NCBI GenBank assembly: GCA_020080175.1
Contig: JAGHQL010000029.1
Location: 113,839-177,838, forward strand
Origin: Glutinoglossum americanum
Lineage: Eukaryota; Ascomycota; Geoglossomycetes; Geoglossales; Geoglossaceae
Direction of reading: 5' to 3'
DNA: 64,000 nt
Shown here: positions 12,494-24,531 of the stretch, one piece after another
Layout of the letters: each line of letters starts with the position of its first letter
Position numbering within the stretch: position 1 is the first letter of the stretch
The notes under the pieces: generated by a model
The model's input: only the letters and a program-made list of their open reading frames with translations
Database searches by the model: none
What the model was told of the DNA's origin: nothing
Program-made: the position numbers and the translations under genes

Positions 12494-13412
12494 TCGCGTA
12501 TCTTTCCTTTTTCCGGTAACAGGTGAGGATAGGAAGGCTGAAGGAGTGGAGTGGTGGAGTGGTTGGGTGGGGCTTTTGTTATAGGCGAGGCTTTGGAGTG
12601 GTACGTCCGTCACTCGGGGTTTGATTTGTCGTGGTGCCATTCTAGCTCGGCGGGGTGGTGCTCATCAACAATGATGCCGTCACGGTCACGAACCACTTTG
12701 CAAGAGCGGCTGCTTGATCTTAGAATCATTCATCACTCCCATCTAGTTGGTCACTAAAGTGCGTTCGACTGTTTGAGTGGAGTATACCAATAATGATGAG
12801 GATCGATGCGTAGGGAGGTCTCGCTGGTAGACTGGATGGAGGTGGCATTAGTTTGCAATATTGATGTCCTCTTTTCTAGCTCTTTGCAACTTGATCTTTC
12901 ATCCACCTGGTCTCTTTCCTGTAGCCGCCATCATCCGTGCCTACATCTGTCTCTGCTAAGTATCGTCTGGTTGGTCTTGCGTGTGTGCGTGTGTCGAGGA
13001 TTATTTCACCCTTAATTTATACTGTTATTGATTGCTTTCCCATCTCTCGTTATTGACTTGCTACCACTATCGTATCGCATTCATCTCGGTGTAATAGTTG
13101 CAATAGGCGCCCCTATATGAGCAATCCCCCTTGAATTAGTACTCCTGGACGGTGAGGTAATGTTTTGGAGCTAGCGCTTGTGGTGATTCAAGCTCATGAG
13201 ACTGCCTGCAAAAGAGCCATAGGCAGTTATATGCTACATGCCTAACGAATTACCGTCCCGTGAGGGGCCACGTCTATTTCTATACCTCGAAATAGGGTTA
13301 TTTACGGAAAAACGGGCGAATTGCACAATGCTGACGCAACTGCCCTATGGACAGGTGGAGGTAGAATCCTGCCTTAACACCTCCTTCCTTCAAATTAGAC
13401 AACTCCAAAAAT
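12494..13412. other. convergent intergenic region
   Basis: Holds the 3' regions of rho1 and of the small membrane protein. Only short frames with no recognisable content are present. A GT-rich patch lies near 12975-12995. Confidence 0.5.
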
Positions 13413-13961
13413 TCAAACATTACCTCCCTTTCGGATCCTCTCATCTTCCTTACTCCTCTGCCCAAAAGCATAAGCCAAACCACCAGCCAGCACATTCAGC
13501 GCACATGCCCCCACCGTCATGCCTCTTAAAACACCAGCTCTACTGAATTTCCCTATAAAATTTTGCTTGCGTCTAGACGCAGCAATGATGTATAGTGCGG
13601 ACCAGGCAGCAGATATACCCGCAGCATCAATGTGGTAGCCGCTGAATGAGAGACAGGAGCTTAGACCAAGAACAGAAGAGAAGAGGAGCGGCAGGGGTCG
13701 CAGAGGGTTGGGGACGGCAATTAGAAGTGCAGTCAACCCGGGAGGGTAAGGTGATTCTGAGGAGATGCACGACCAGTCAGAATGCGTATAGCATGCGAAA
13801 GATATACGGATGAACATATGTTCCAGATCGAGATTGCATCCTTCAGTTTGACTGTTCACATTCATTTGAGGCTTACCGCCATAAGTTTTCGCGGTGTGGA
13901 AGAGCGATGTGTATGCATGAGTTGCCATAGGCGGTGAGGGCGGATGTGATGGGTCGGCCAT
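13413..13961 (-). CDS. small multi-pass membrane protein of unknown function
   Basis: The uninterrupted frame spans 182 codons, but a better model removes a 120-nt intron (13757-13876, GTAAGC...CTCAG, phase 1). That joins TAKTYG to ESPYPPGLTALL and gives 142 aa. The spliced protein contains three hydrophobic stretches. They lie around LPLLFSSVLGLSSCLSFSG, GISAAWSALYIIAA and GMTVGACALNVLAGGLAYAFG. These are separated by a basic loop (ASRRKQNFIGKFSRAG) and followed by a charged tail ending RIRKGGNV. The pattern of three short TM helices with a GYHIDAAG turn resembles small uncharacterised membrane proteins of filamentous fungi. I cannot name a function. It is divergent from the J-protein gene, with 414 bp between starts. 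Confidence 0.7.
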   Translation of the reverse strand: MADPSHPPSPPMATHAYTSLFHTAKTYGGKPQMNVNSQTEGCNLDLEHMFIRISFACYTHSDWSCISSESPYPPGLTALLIAVPNPLRPLPLLFSSVLGLSSCLSFSGYHIDAAGISAAWSALYIIAASRRKQNFIGKFSRAGVLRGMTVGACALNVLAGGLAYAFGQRSKEDERIRKGGNV

Positions 13962-14375
13962 TGCTGTGCTGCTGTGTTGCCGGTGCAGTTGTGGAGAAGA
14001 AGAGAGAGATCCAGTTGAATGTTTCTGGTGCTGGGTGCAGATGTAAGTTCAACGCTCTATGGACTGAGACGCCCCACGTCATGAAGAAGCTGTCGGGTCT
14101 GCGGTGTCTTGTAATGCTGCACGTGACAGGTAAGTGTCGCCCAGCAAACTTATTGAATTTTCTCATTAAGCTCATTGGCGATTATCGAGCGAGCCGGTTA
14201 TAGAATAAGACCACCTTCCAGAACAAAGGACCATCGCGTTACCTAGAACACACCGCCCAAACAACAACAACAACAACAACAACACTGGGTACATCTTTGT
14301 CACGCTGGGCAAGTCGACCTTATAAGACCTGCTGTCGTCGCTGTTGTCCCCTACAGAGAACGGTCGACACTCGTT
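13962..14375. promoter_or_regulatory. divergent promoter region with (CAA)n tract
   Basis: A 414-bp space between two divergently transcribed genes, so it presumably holds both promoters. A (CAA)n tract at 14258-14284 lies about 90 bp before the J-protein start and is probably in its 5' leader. No TATA box was identified with confidence. Confidence 0.5.
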
Positions 14376-15712
14376 ATGCCCTCCGCCTCAACCACGGGCG
14401 CCCAGCCCAACGGCAGTGGCAGCAGCGCACAATCACGGGAGCATAAGCAGGGCAATCAGGACCGCAAATATACAATCGAGCAAAAGACCGCTGTAGTAAG
14501 GGTGCGGAGATGCTCCCCGACGGCATTCTATGATATCCTGGGCCTCGAAGAAGTCAAAAAGTCCGTGACGGACATTGAGATTAAAAAGGCGTATCGGAAG
14601 TTAAGCTTACTCACGCATCCTGATAAGAATGGATATGAAGGATCAGATGAGGCTTTTAAGTGTGCGTCACATTCTCCTCAGCCCTAGGAGCGTTATGTAA
14701 CGGAGGTACTACCGATTGGATAGATTCAGGTTGTTTGTCGAAGGGCTGATACCTGATGGGAATGCCCTCGACTTATTAAAGAGTATACATTGTCCTCAGA
14801 ACCTATATGGCTAACGCATATGTATATGTATTTGCTATTCTAGTGGTCTCTCGCGCGTTTCAAGTCCTCTCTGACCCAGACAAGCGGAAAAAGTACGATA
14901 CATTTGGCGGAGACCCAGACAACCGGTTTGCCGGTTCGTCATCTTCCACGTCATCGCCATTCGAGAGTGCTTTCGGAGGTAGAACTCCTGGCTCGGCGCG
15001 GCAGGGGCCAGTATGGGAAGAAGAGATATCGCCTGAAGAGTTGTTTAACAGGTTCTTTGGAGGTGGTGGCGGGTTTGCACAGTTTGGTACGTCGCAGCCC
15101 CGTATGGACATCATAAACTATATCACGCTTGCTCATACAAGCCATACAGGTGGGTTCGATGCACCCCAGGTGTTCTTCAATATGGGCGGTGGTTCTGGGT
15201 TCCGTGTCCACCAATTCGGGGGCAATCGCCCTCGGCGGCGACCGCGTGATGCCAACGGGGGTGATGAAGCACCCGCATCAACCTTCTCAGCCTCACTCTC
15301 AGGTCTCCTACCACTCCTCCTCCTCGTTCTATTACCTATACTCTCCACCTTCTTCTCGACCTCCATGCAAAGCCCCCCAGGACCCAACCTCCGCTTCGAC
15401 TCCCCTTCGCCACCGTACACCATGCACCGCACGACCCCTCGGCTGAAAGTTGACTACTACCTCAACCCAGAAGAGGTCAGCGACTGGAGCCTACGGAAGT
15501 TGAGCCAGCTGGACCTCAGAGCAGAGCAAAACTATGTGAACAAACTGCAGATGGAGTGCGAGAACGAGATCGACCAGCGGGGCAGGCTGATGCAGGACGC
15601 ACAAGGGTGGTTTTTCCAGGACGTGGAGAAGATGAATCAGGCCCGGAGTATGGAGTTGAGGAGTTGTCGGAGACTAGACGACTTGAGGATCGGAAGGGGC
15701 ATTAATTATTAA
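14376..15712 (+). CDS. ER membrane J-domain protein (DNAJB12/Hlj1-type)
   Basis: Co-chaperone that recruits Hsp70 to the cytosolic face of the ER for quality control. Three exons (14376-14661, 14844-15086 and 15150-15712) give 363 aa. The J domain (about residues 48-115) reads [10 protein letters not shown]..., [14 protein letters not shown] (HPD motif) and, across the first splice, [22 protein letters not shown] Gly/Phe/Ser-rich linker with [20 protein letters not shown] follows. Next comes one hydrophobic helix, [17 protein letters not shown] (about residue 220), and then a C-terminal domain of DUF1977 type with [14 protein letters not shown]. This order (J, G/F, TM, DUF1977) is characteristic of the DNAJB12/DNAJB14 group. 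Yeast Hlj1 is a shorter relative. Phases close exactly. Confidence 0.92.
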
Positions 15713-18079
15713 GAACAAGAGAAAAACTTTTCAATTCGACAGCAAAAATGGTGGGTTTTTGATGGTCTTTTAGAAAGGGATGGCCTTCACCTGGGCTATA
15801 TTGATTTCCACTGTGTTTTCGTGGTATCGCCCCCTCTTGTCGAAAGAGGGTAACGGGAGGCGTTCTCTGCTGTCCATTCATACTTTGCGTTTCCCCTGTA
15901 TCATTCAACACGCGCGATTACCGCAGGTCTGGGCTCGTGTTTCTTTTTCTTTTTTTGAACCACTAGCTTTGCATGTAGGAGCGTTCGACTGCATATATAT
16001 ACCTATATATACACCTTGTCTACCGCACCATGCTGTGGGGTATTGCGGTCGTCTCTTTTCCCTGGATTCTTCCCAGCCGAGTGTCCGGGAGTACGCGTTC
16101 CCATGGGCCCTCCATTCTCCCCTTCCTAATTTATTGTATCACCAGCACGTTCCAAGAGAGCTCTCTTTACCCCTTACCCCTTGGCCTTACTTCTGAAGCC
16201 CCCAGACGAACAGGACTTTCTTGGTTCTTTTCCACAAGACCAGGCATCACGCTGGCTATGCTAGGGTTAATTCATTCCCATAGCCTCCAACACAGCGCAA
16301 CAGTGAGAAGAGAGACATGACAAAAGAGAATAGATCGACGTTACGAGAATCCTTTTTTTTTTTCTCCCATTGGCCTTTGTGCCGCTCCGGTCCCTTTCTC
16401 ATCTCGCGTTGCCATGTTACAGGTTAGATGAGCCTGTGCCGCCGAAGCTACATATCCCACCGCGCCGGAAAGACATCGATCCGCTCGAACAAAAAAGCGA
16501 TAGGTGCTGCGATGTGATGTGAGTCGGCCGTTGTTTGCCCAGATAATTCTCTAACTGCTGAGCGACATGGATGCTATTTATTTTTTTAATTTTTTTTTCC
16601 CTTGGCGGAGAAAATCCATCGGACAAACAAACGGCTTCTCAGCCCCATCCGGCTCGGCTCCCCTAAACCAAATAATTTGCGGGAGACGGTTAAGCAAATT
16701 GCCTGATCCGGTAATTATCGCGGTGCATGAAATAATCTCCCCCTTTCATCAAAGAGATCGAAAAGAGGCCCTTGTGTTCCACACACGAGATCCCTCCTTT
16801 TAGAATTGCCTAAAAAAGTAAGGAAAATAAAAGGCATGATTCTCTTTTTCAAATTTCGGAGCGGGGAGAGGGCTTGTGCTTGTCGCCCTGTCATGTCAAA
16901 TTGATAAGCCGATATCCTGCTCCTACCGCGGCGGGGGGTCCTTCATAACAATACGCTGTTTCAGCGGTCTATCCCGCTCCGTACCAAGGCTGATCCTCGA
17001 ATCCGAATCCGAATCCGAATCCGTGTCTTGTACTACCTGCTGGACGCGTGTGCTACATAATCCTCCCACAAGATCATTTTAGAATTATCATGTGTATCAT
17101 GCTATTCCGGGGCGGAGCGGCTGGGCAGGGCAAGACAAGCTATATTTCAGGACGGGGTGCGCTCTTTGGCCTCAACCTTGTTTTTCTCTTGTCGTGCACG
17201 AGAGAGGTGGCTTAGTTGGTTTGGCAAGGTAGATTGAACGCATTTCGTATATGCGAGTAGCACGGGGAGGGGTGACGAACGAGAGATCTAGCGCCGTGGC
17301 TGGTGAGGGAGGCAAAAACTATTCCTTTCGATTCCGAGGCCGTGGATGGACTCGGCTTGTTCGCAGGGTTTAGCATAAGGCGCGGCGGTAGGACATTCGT
17401 CTAGCATTCGCTCAACACTCGCCCAACACTCGAGTCTCAAGTCACCGTTACGCTGGGGAGGTTTACTTGACACCTCAAAAGCCCATGAGTAACGTGTTCC
17501 AACCACCCGCCCTATCGGGGAAAGGGTTGACCCCAGATGGCTCATCGGATCTCCCTAAGCTTCGAGGCACCCCTGTATCGAAGATGTGCAATATCGTCTA
17601 TCGGCTAGACTTCTTAGGCATTAACAGTTTTGATATCGGCAGGGATGGCGAGCAGACCCTCAAGGACGAAATTCATGATCACTGACATTTCTAACAGATA
17701 TGCAAATTCGTGACTCTCGCTATGCTACATATGTAAGAAATCTAGGGGATCTTTGGCACCATTCCTTTCAATTCCGATGAGAAGAGGCAAAATGATCGTT
17801 CTGAACCGACAGAGCGTGGTCCAAAAGACCATATTTACACCCCCCCTAACTTTTTGGAGACCGAAATTGTCCAGCAGTCCGGCATGACATCAGAAAAAAA
17901 AACTGCTTCACAAAAATCTTCTTTCCAGAGAATAACATCAAACCAAACCTCCTTAGGCACCTGGCAACTGAAGTGAAGAATAGAAGGTGAAGAAATGGAG
18001 AAGATAACCAAGTGATTCTCTACTCCAACGTTAAAGTCGGGTTTGCAGTGTATTCTGCTCGCCAATACTTCTGAATGGA
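15713..18079. other. 2.4-kb convergent interval without a gene
   Basis: Lies between the 3' ends of two converging genes, yet is much longer than two 3' UTRs need. It holds pyrimidine tracts (16349-16365, 16573-16600), a hexanucleotide repeat near 17.0 kb and GC-rich stretches around 16.9-17.3 kb. The longest frames (for example 17288-17545 on the - strand) show nothing recognisable. A non-coding transcript could be present, but no signal proves it. Confidence 0.4.
16998..17023 (+). repeat. hexanucleotide repeat (CGAATC)n
   Basis: Slightly more than four copies of CGAATC in tandem. Simple-sequence repeat in a non-coding interval. Confidence 0.9.
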
Positions 18080-19039
18080 TCAAACCCTGAAGTATCCAGT
18101 TGGAAGAGTGTGGATTGGTTTTGGAATGTGACCAGAGCTATGGGGGTGACCGTGCTTCATGCTTCCTGGCATTGTTGTCGTGGTCGATGTACCATTACCG
18201 TAAAATTTACTGCTAGTGAGTACCGGTTCCACCTCGGAGGCAGTTGTCATAGGGTTGGCATACTCGGGGCTGGCAGTTACAGTCTGTTCAAAGAGTTAGA
18301 CTTGCGAGTGATAGGCAACATCTAGAAACTTACAACAGTGGTAGTTGATCCAGGGGCTGTGACGGTAACAGTGACAGGTGATGCACATCCCCCAGTGGGG
18401 ACCCCAGCAGCAGTAACGTCGGCCCCATAGACGGGCTTGTCAGTAGAATCGACGGGGAAGACAGTGATGGTTGTGGTGAAGGTCGAGGTTGATGAGATGG
18501 TCGTGGTAAGAGAGTCATGAGTAGCAACAGGGAGGGCGGCGTCGGTAGTATGTTTACCCCCATCAGGAATAAACACAGTCTATGTGAGGAAAAGTCAGTA
18601 GCGTCACTAATACCTGAGACCAGTGCTTTCAACTTACATAGTATTCAATCTCCGTAAAGGTACGCATGACAGTAGTCGTCACTACGGTGGCAGAGGCTCC
18701 AGTACCCTGAGTGTAGGTCAATGTGGCAGCCGTGACTTTGGTGTTTGTAGTAGGCACAGGGTAAACCACGCCAGATTCCGTTCCAGTAGGGTAGTTTGTG
18801 ACACCAGTTGCAATCGGTCCGACCACTTCAGTGGTGGTTGTGGGGAGAGAGTAGCCAGTTCCAATAGAGGAGGCAATCGGCAAGACAGTCACGGTTGTCG
18901 GCAAATCGACAACGGACGTTTCATTGCTATGGGCGGGTGGATGTGGATAATAGCCATAGTCACGGCGGCCCGGCTGGGCGGGTGAAGCACTGGCCACAGC
19001 GGCCATCAGAAGGACGGAAACCTTGGCGTTGAAATGCAT
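18080..19039 (-). CDS. secreted Thr/Ser-rich protein, probable cell-surface protein
   Basis: Minus-strand exons 19039-18638, 18579-18334 and 18283-18080 (all phase 0) give 283 aa. The N-terminus is a clear signal peptide: basic MHFNAKV, hydrophobic SVLLMAAVASA, and predicted cleavage at ASA|SP. An upstream in-frame Met at 19108 would bury the signal, so the start at 19039 is preferred. The mature protein is dominated by Thr, Ser and Val in short repeats such as TTVTVLP, TSTFTTTITVFP and TVTVTAPGSTTT. These are typical of heavily O-mannosylated fungal wall proteins. Only one Cys is visible (GGCASP). The tail is His/Pro-rich and ends TLPTGYFRV with no hydrophobic GPI signal, so it is predicted to be soluble or wall-associated rather than GPI-anchored. 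I see no enzymatic domain. Confidence 0.8.
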
Positions 19040-20659
19040 TGCGACGGTTGTTTGCGCCTTGCTAGATGATTCAGCGAAGATGGAAAGTTGTGAAAAGCTC
19101 AGAAGCAATCAATGCTGTTCCGGTGGTGTGCGAACGATGAATGAGCGTCGTTACAAGCCGAATTCAAGCACAAACTTCGAGTTGTGCGGACGAGGATGAA
19201 CGAAAGTCGATTTCGTGTAGCGTGTTGAATTTCTCTATAAGGAAAGACTGTAGTTTGAGTGAGAAAGACTGCAAGAGAAGATAAAAGAAGGTAAAGAGCG
19301 GAGACCTCGATGAAGGGTGAAGGTAAAAGAGAGTACGCATTCGAGGGGGAACTCGAGGGTGTTAAGAAGCAAAGCGATTGCGGGTAGCGATAGGCTCCGT
19401 TGCTAGGATGCCGACCTCAGCTAATTTCACGGCAAAATTTCAGGAACACGACAGGGTTGGGCCGCTGATTGGCGTCGACCAGTGGCGTTTCTCACAGCCG
19501 GTGTTGGGAGGCCTCGCTTCAACTGCATCCCGGCCTCCACAGCGGATCCGCAGAGCGTGGCCCTGGTGTTGCTTATTCCTAGGGGCGATGGGTTGGAATG
19601 TTACCTTATTTGGATTTCGGCATTCTCTGTCGCACTTGCTCTGCCTGCTCATCCTCCGACCCTGCGACTCGCAAAGCCACACTGGCGAGTATCTAGGATG
19701 CACAGGATGCACAGCATACAACACGTCAGGTTGCAGGAGTGCCCTGCCGTGACGGCAATTCACACCATCGGCCCTCTTATTTCTTGGGTCTCTCATCTCA
19801 CCATGCGGAGATGTGTTGGGCTCCCGGAAAGTGGTTGCTGAAACGCCCGTGGCGGGCTCTTGGGCCAATGGTCGCTTCGGGAATTCCGCAAGAAACGTCA
19901 CCCTTCCCCACACTCAAAAACATTCTGACCGACCGTCGAAATGAGGCTTGTAAGAATTAACAGTCGGTCGCGGCAGCGAAATGAATACGGGTACTCTATC
20001 GACCAGCTACATAGTACAGGATACACCGTCAGACATGGCATGTAAAGCTTGTTGTGATTGCCACCTTGATCCGTATAAGGCGGGCTCCGTAACTACATTA
20101 ATTTGGGGAGCACGGCCGAGTGCTAGGGTCCTCACATCGCCAAAAGCTCTGGGTAACTGTCGCTGCCCGAGAGTTATTAAACTAGACGGGATAAGACAGT
20201 CCTGTGCCTGAGCAACAACGCCATTTGATACCAACCCTTGCTGCCACAAATGTAGAACATACGTGTAGCTGTTGGCTGTGGTGAGAGACGATGTCGCTTA
20301 CACAGACCCGTCGTCGGCGATATCTTCGCGACAAATCGTCCCGTGGCTCAGAGTTTGCGAGACAATGAGGGTCATGTCTAAATTGCCCTCCAGATGACAG
20401 GCTGTCCTGTTCTCCTGCGTTGCCTCTCAAGAATTCGTCGTTGGCCTTGATCTCGTCATGCAACCCTTGGAATGTCTTGGAATTTTATAGGTGAGGCGAT
20501 GCTTACTAAAACCCCGATAGACACGATAAACCTTCAGCCTCATCCGACCAACATTGACTAACCTCAGCATGATGAGTAATTATTGATGTCCAGCCAGAAC
20601 CTTCTATTCCACGTTCATCAAACCTCCCACCGTACAGCTCACGAGGCAACCTCGCTGCC
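19040..20659. other. divergent intergenic region
   Basis: Contains the promoters of the secreted protein (-) and ufd2 (+). Overlapping frames at 19378-19913 show no recognisable protein. A possible spliced minus-strand ORF occupies 20182-20661 and would begin on the same CATG as ufd2 (see findings). It is not called here because its identity is unknown. Confidence 0.4.
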
Positions 20660-23600
20660 ATGTCAGACACGATTTCAGATGCGGACAAAGTCTCTCAGAT
20701 ACCTCTCCATACATCTTAAGGTGACGATATACTGACGACTAGGTACAGATTCGGAATAAGCGCCTCGCGAAGTTGCAGGCAGCACCAAGGGTAGGAGAGG
20801 GCGGAGAGAGTAACAGCACCACAGCCTCCAAAGCCACGGATTCTTCTTCGGATATATCCTACCAGGAACAGACGAGTCCAAAGATTAGTATATCGAGCTC
20901 TGGAGCACCGGCTGTCCCACCCCCGTCCCAGCCGAATCCATTTTCGCAACTAGGGCTGAACAAAATTAATATCGAGAAGGAAGCTGTCACTGGCTCAAGC
21001 CCGCCGATGAAAGGGACGGATTTGTCACCGTCCGGCGGAATTCGATCCAAATCATCACTTGGTCGTAGCTCCACCGCGCATGCTAGTCCAAAGGAAACAC
21101 TAGAAGCATGGGAAGACAAGACACTCAGTGTAATCTTCAGGGTGACTCTCACGCTAGGTGTGACGCGGGATTCGCATGGGCAGCCTCTATATTACGCTCC
21201 TGGTGTTCGGGGAGATCTTGAGGAACAGAATGAGCCGGTCCGTCTTAATATAGGTGTACTGGACCAGGCCATTTTGGAGGTTGCTTCTAGCTTGGAGTCT
21301 ACGCTACCCCTTGACTTTCTACTGGCATGTTGGAAGAGGGTGTTACGGCTGTATCGGGGCATGAAGTCCGGAAAGACGGAAGATGCTAAGAATCACATCT
21401 TAAAAGAGGCTAGACGTATATGCATGAGTTATTGCATTTTTGCAATAACGATGCCAGAGATGTTTAGGTTTGTTCATGGACTTGTATAGTGTGTCTATGG
21501 AAGCCTTCAAGCTAACTATTCTACAGCCAAGATTCCCCGCCATCAAACCCCTTGACAACTCATCTATTACTCGACCCAGAAGATGACCGTGGCGTCTGTC
21601 TTGACTTCTTGACAGAAGTGTCACTACGTGCTACTGACGATGAATCAGTGCGGGGAGCTCTAGTTGAAGCGGTGGAGGAGCTCAGCAAGCAACTGAAGTC
21701 GATGACTTTAAATGACAACTATAAACCATACATTCTCGTAATCCCCTCCTCCTGAGCGTCTCACCGAAGCGGACCACTGACTGTAGCAAAGGCGTTAAAA
21801 AATATTGTTAGATTCCCTGCCCTCGTGAACGCTGTAACAAAATCGTCCCTCTTCCTACCCCCTGGGGTTGCTCCCCAAGATATCGAGAAGAAGACACTGC
21901 TTGGCCCCTTTTTCCAAATATCGCCGTTGCAAGGAGTTGTGACATCGAGTTATTTTTCAAGCCCAAGAACTCGTAATAAGGGATATATAGCCAATTCTCA
22001 AAAGGCACTCCGGATGTCATTGCAAACACATCAAGCTGACCTTTTGGATATTGTGAATCACATCATCCGGGCATCTAAGGAGTCGAGGGAGAGAATGCTA
22101 GACTGGTTCGCTCTTACTGTCAACGCCAACCAAAAACGGAGAGGTCTGCAAGTGGATGCTGCGACGGTGTCCTCCGATGGTTTTATGATCAATGTGACTA
22201 TCATACTTGACCAGCTGTGTGACCCCTTCATGGATTCTACATTATCGAAGGTATATTATCCGACATGTCATGGGCCGACTATGTACTGATCTGCCCAGAT
22301 CGATAGGATTGAGGTTGACTATCTAAGACGGCATCCCAGAATTCAAATTCGGGAGGAGACCAAACTGAATGCCGACCAAAACGCTTCCGACCGCTTCTAT
22401 TCAACCACCGTAGAAGGGAATTCAAACTTTATATCTGAGATTTTCTTTCTCACCTTAGCTGCGCATCACTACGGGACAGAGGCTGCTAATGCGAAACTCG
22501 ATCAACTCGAGAAGGACCTAAAGTACCTAGAGAAGCAAACGGAACGAATGGAAGCAGAACGGCACAAATTTGTAAATGTAAGCCCCACAACCGAGTAGAT
22601 CCGCCCACATTACGCGTTACTAATGATTATAACAGACGCCACAGCTGGCCCTTTTCGACCGGCGGATGGAGGAAATGCGCGAGCGTGTGGAGAATGGCCT
22701 TTCATACAAGTTTGCGGTTCAGGGCGTCCTCTTCGATGACCTATCGCAGGCCCGCTCTATGCAATTCATGCGATATGTTATTGTTTGGATGCTAAGGATT
22801 GTCGACCCCCACCACGATTTCCCCAAGCGAAAACTGAGGCAAGTCCTTTGCAAAGCTGGAAGAGCGAGTATACTGACCTTAGCAGTTTACCATTGCCTGA
22901 AATGCAACCAGAAGTCTTCCGGTGCCTTCCCGAATATTATCTGGAAGACATCGTTAGCAACTTCAAGTTTATCTTCAAGTAAGTCACTCCCTAAGCCTAG
23001 GGGCCATTCTTAACCGGCAGCATGGTGGATTAAGTGTGATACAGATATTTGCCGCATGTCATTACGTCGACCCAGAGCGATGAGCTGGTGGTTTTTTGCA
23101 TTACATTCCTCCGAGGCTCGGAGTATATAAAAAATCCGTATCTTAAGTCCGGGCTTGTTTCTCTACTCTTCTATGGAATTTGGCCTCAGTACGGCCGAAC
23201 CAAGGGGATACTTGGAGACCTGCTAAACTCCCTACCATTCGCAACCGACAACCTTCTGCATTCCTTGATGAAGTTCTACATTGGTAGGTTCATTAGCAAC
23301 TCCCGCCTTTCCGCACGCTAACACAGCGGCAGAGGTTGAGAATACTGGGACGCATACTCAATTCTTTGACAAGTTCAACATCAGATACGAGATATTTCAG
23401 GTGATCAAGTGTATCTGGACAAACCCAATATATCGCGAGCATCTCTCGCAAGAGAGCGAGTAAGTAGGAGGGCAAATTGGACTACTGGATTTCTGTTACT
23501 CATATCAAGTAGGGTTAACGTCGAGTTTTTCGTTCGATTCGTCAACCTCCTACTGAACGATGTCACCTTTGTCCTCGATGAGTCTCTTAATGCGCTTACC

Positions 23601-24531
23601 AAAATTCATGGTTTACAAAAGGAGCTAGAGAACCCCCTCATTGACACCAATTCACGCAACGACAAAGAGGAAGCCTTGGCCACGCAGGAGAGAACTGCCA
23701 CTTCCTACATGCAGCTTACCAATGAGACTGTGGCTATGCTTAAGCTTTTTACGGATGCTCTAGCAGACGCCTTTACTATGCCTGAGATTGTGCAGCGCCT
23801 CGCGGACATGCTCGACTACAATGTTGACGCGCTAGTTGGGCCACGGTGCTCTAACCTCAAAGTGGATAAAAAAGAGAAATACAACTTTAATCCGCGGACA
23901 CTGCTTCCGGAGATTATAGATGTCTACCTTAACCTAAAAGATAAAACGTCGTTTACTGAAGCCGTCGCACGTGACGGTCGGTCCTACAAGCCTGAGAACT
24001 TCGAGAAGGCTACCGCCTTGATGCGTAGACACGAGCTGAGGTCGCCGGAGGAAATCGCGGCTTGGCGTGCTTTGGGAGAGCGTTTCAAGCTGGCGAAGAC
24101 GGCGGACGACCAAGCAGAGGAGGATCTGGGAGAAATACCTGACGAGTTCTTGGGTATGCTGGCTCTAGGTTCCATCTAATCAGTTCTAAGCTATATGCTA
24201 ACGAAATTACCAGACCCCCTAATGTGCACACTAATGGAAGATCCAGTAATCCTCCCTGCATCTAAAGTCTCGATTGACCGCTCCACTATCCGCTCGCATC
24301 TGCTTAGCGATCCAAACGATCCATTCAACCGTGCTCCATTGAAGATCGAGGACGTCATTCCAGGTAAGCCGTTATGCGTGCTTATTTTATCCCCATTAAA
24401 CAGCAAGCGGATAAGATTTGTTCTAATTGAACTACACAGACCTCGAACTAAAGGCGAAGATCCAAGCGTTCAAGGCGGAGAAAAAGGGCAAGAGGGTCGT
24501 CGAAGATACGATGGATACTACATCTGGTTGA
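20660..24531 (+). CDS. ufd2: U-box E4 ubiquitin conjugation factor Ufd2
   Basis: Elongates ubiquitin chains on substrates with Cdc48, in the ubiquitin-fusion-degradation and ER-associated pathways. Exons are 20660-20689, 20749-21467, 21527-21737, about 21787-22250, 22299-22577, 22636-22838, 22883-22978, 23045-23283, 23327-23459, 23513-24153, 24214-24363 and 24440-24531. They encode about 1085 aa. It starts [10 protein letters not shown] joined to [11 protein letters not shown], as in the family. The Ufd2 core runs through [18 protein letters not shown]-like [34 protein letters not shown] and [19 protein letters not shown]. The C-terminal U-box reads [26 protein letters not shown]. The intron 22839-22882 uses a GC donor. 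The junction 21737/21786 does not close with any GT-AG pair and is one base out of frame. It may be an assembly error or a real lesion. Confidence 0.92.

Noticed and set aside
13413-13961. Unspliced 182-codon reading of the small membrane protein
   Set aside because: The extra 40 residues are polar and Cys-rich, unlike the rest, and the segment has good donor and acceptor sites in matching phase.
16500-16565. Possible C/D-box snoRNA (TGATGT ... CTGA)
   Set aside because: The boxes are weak matches, there is no terminal stem, and no antisense guide could be identified.
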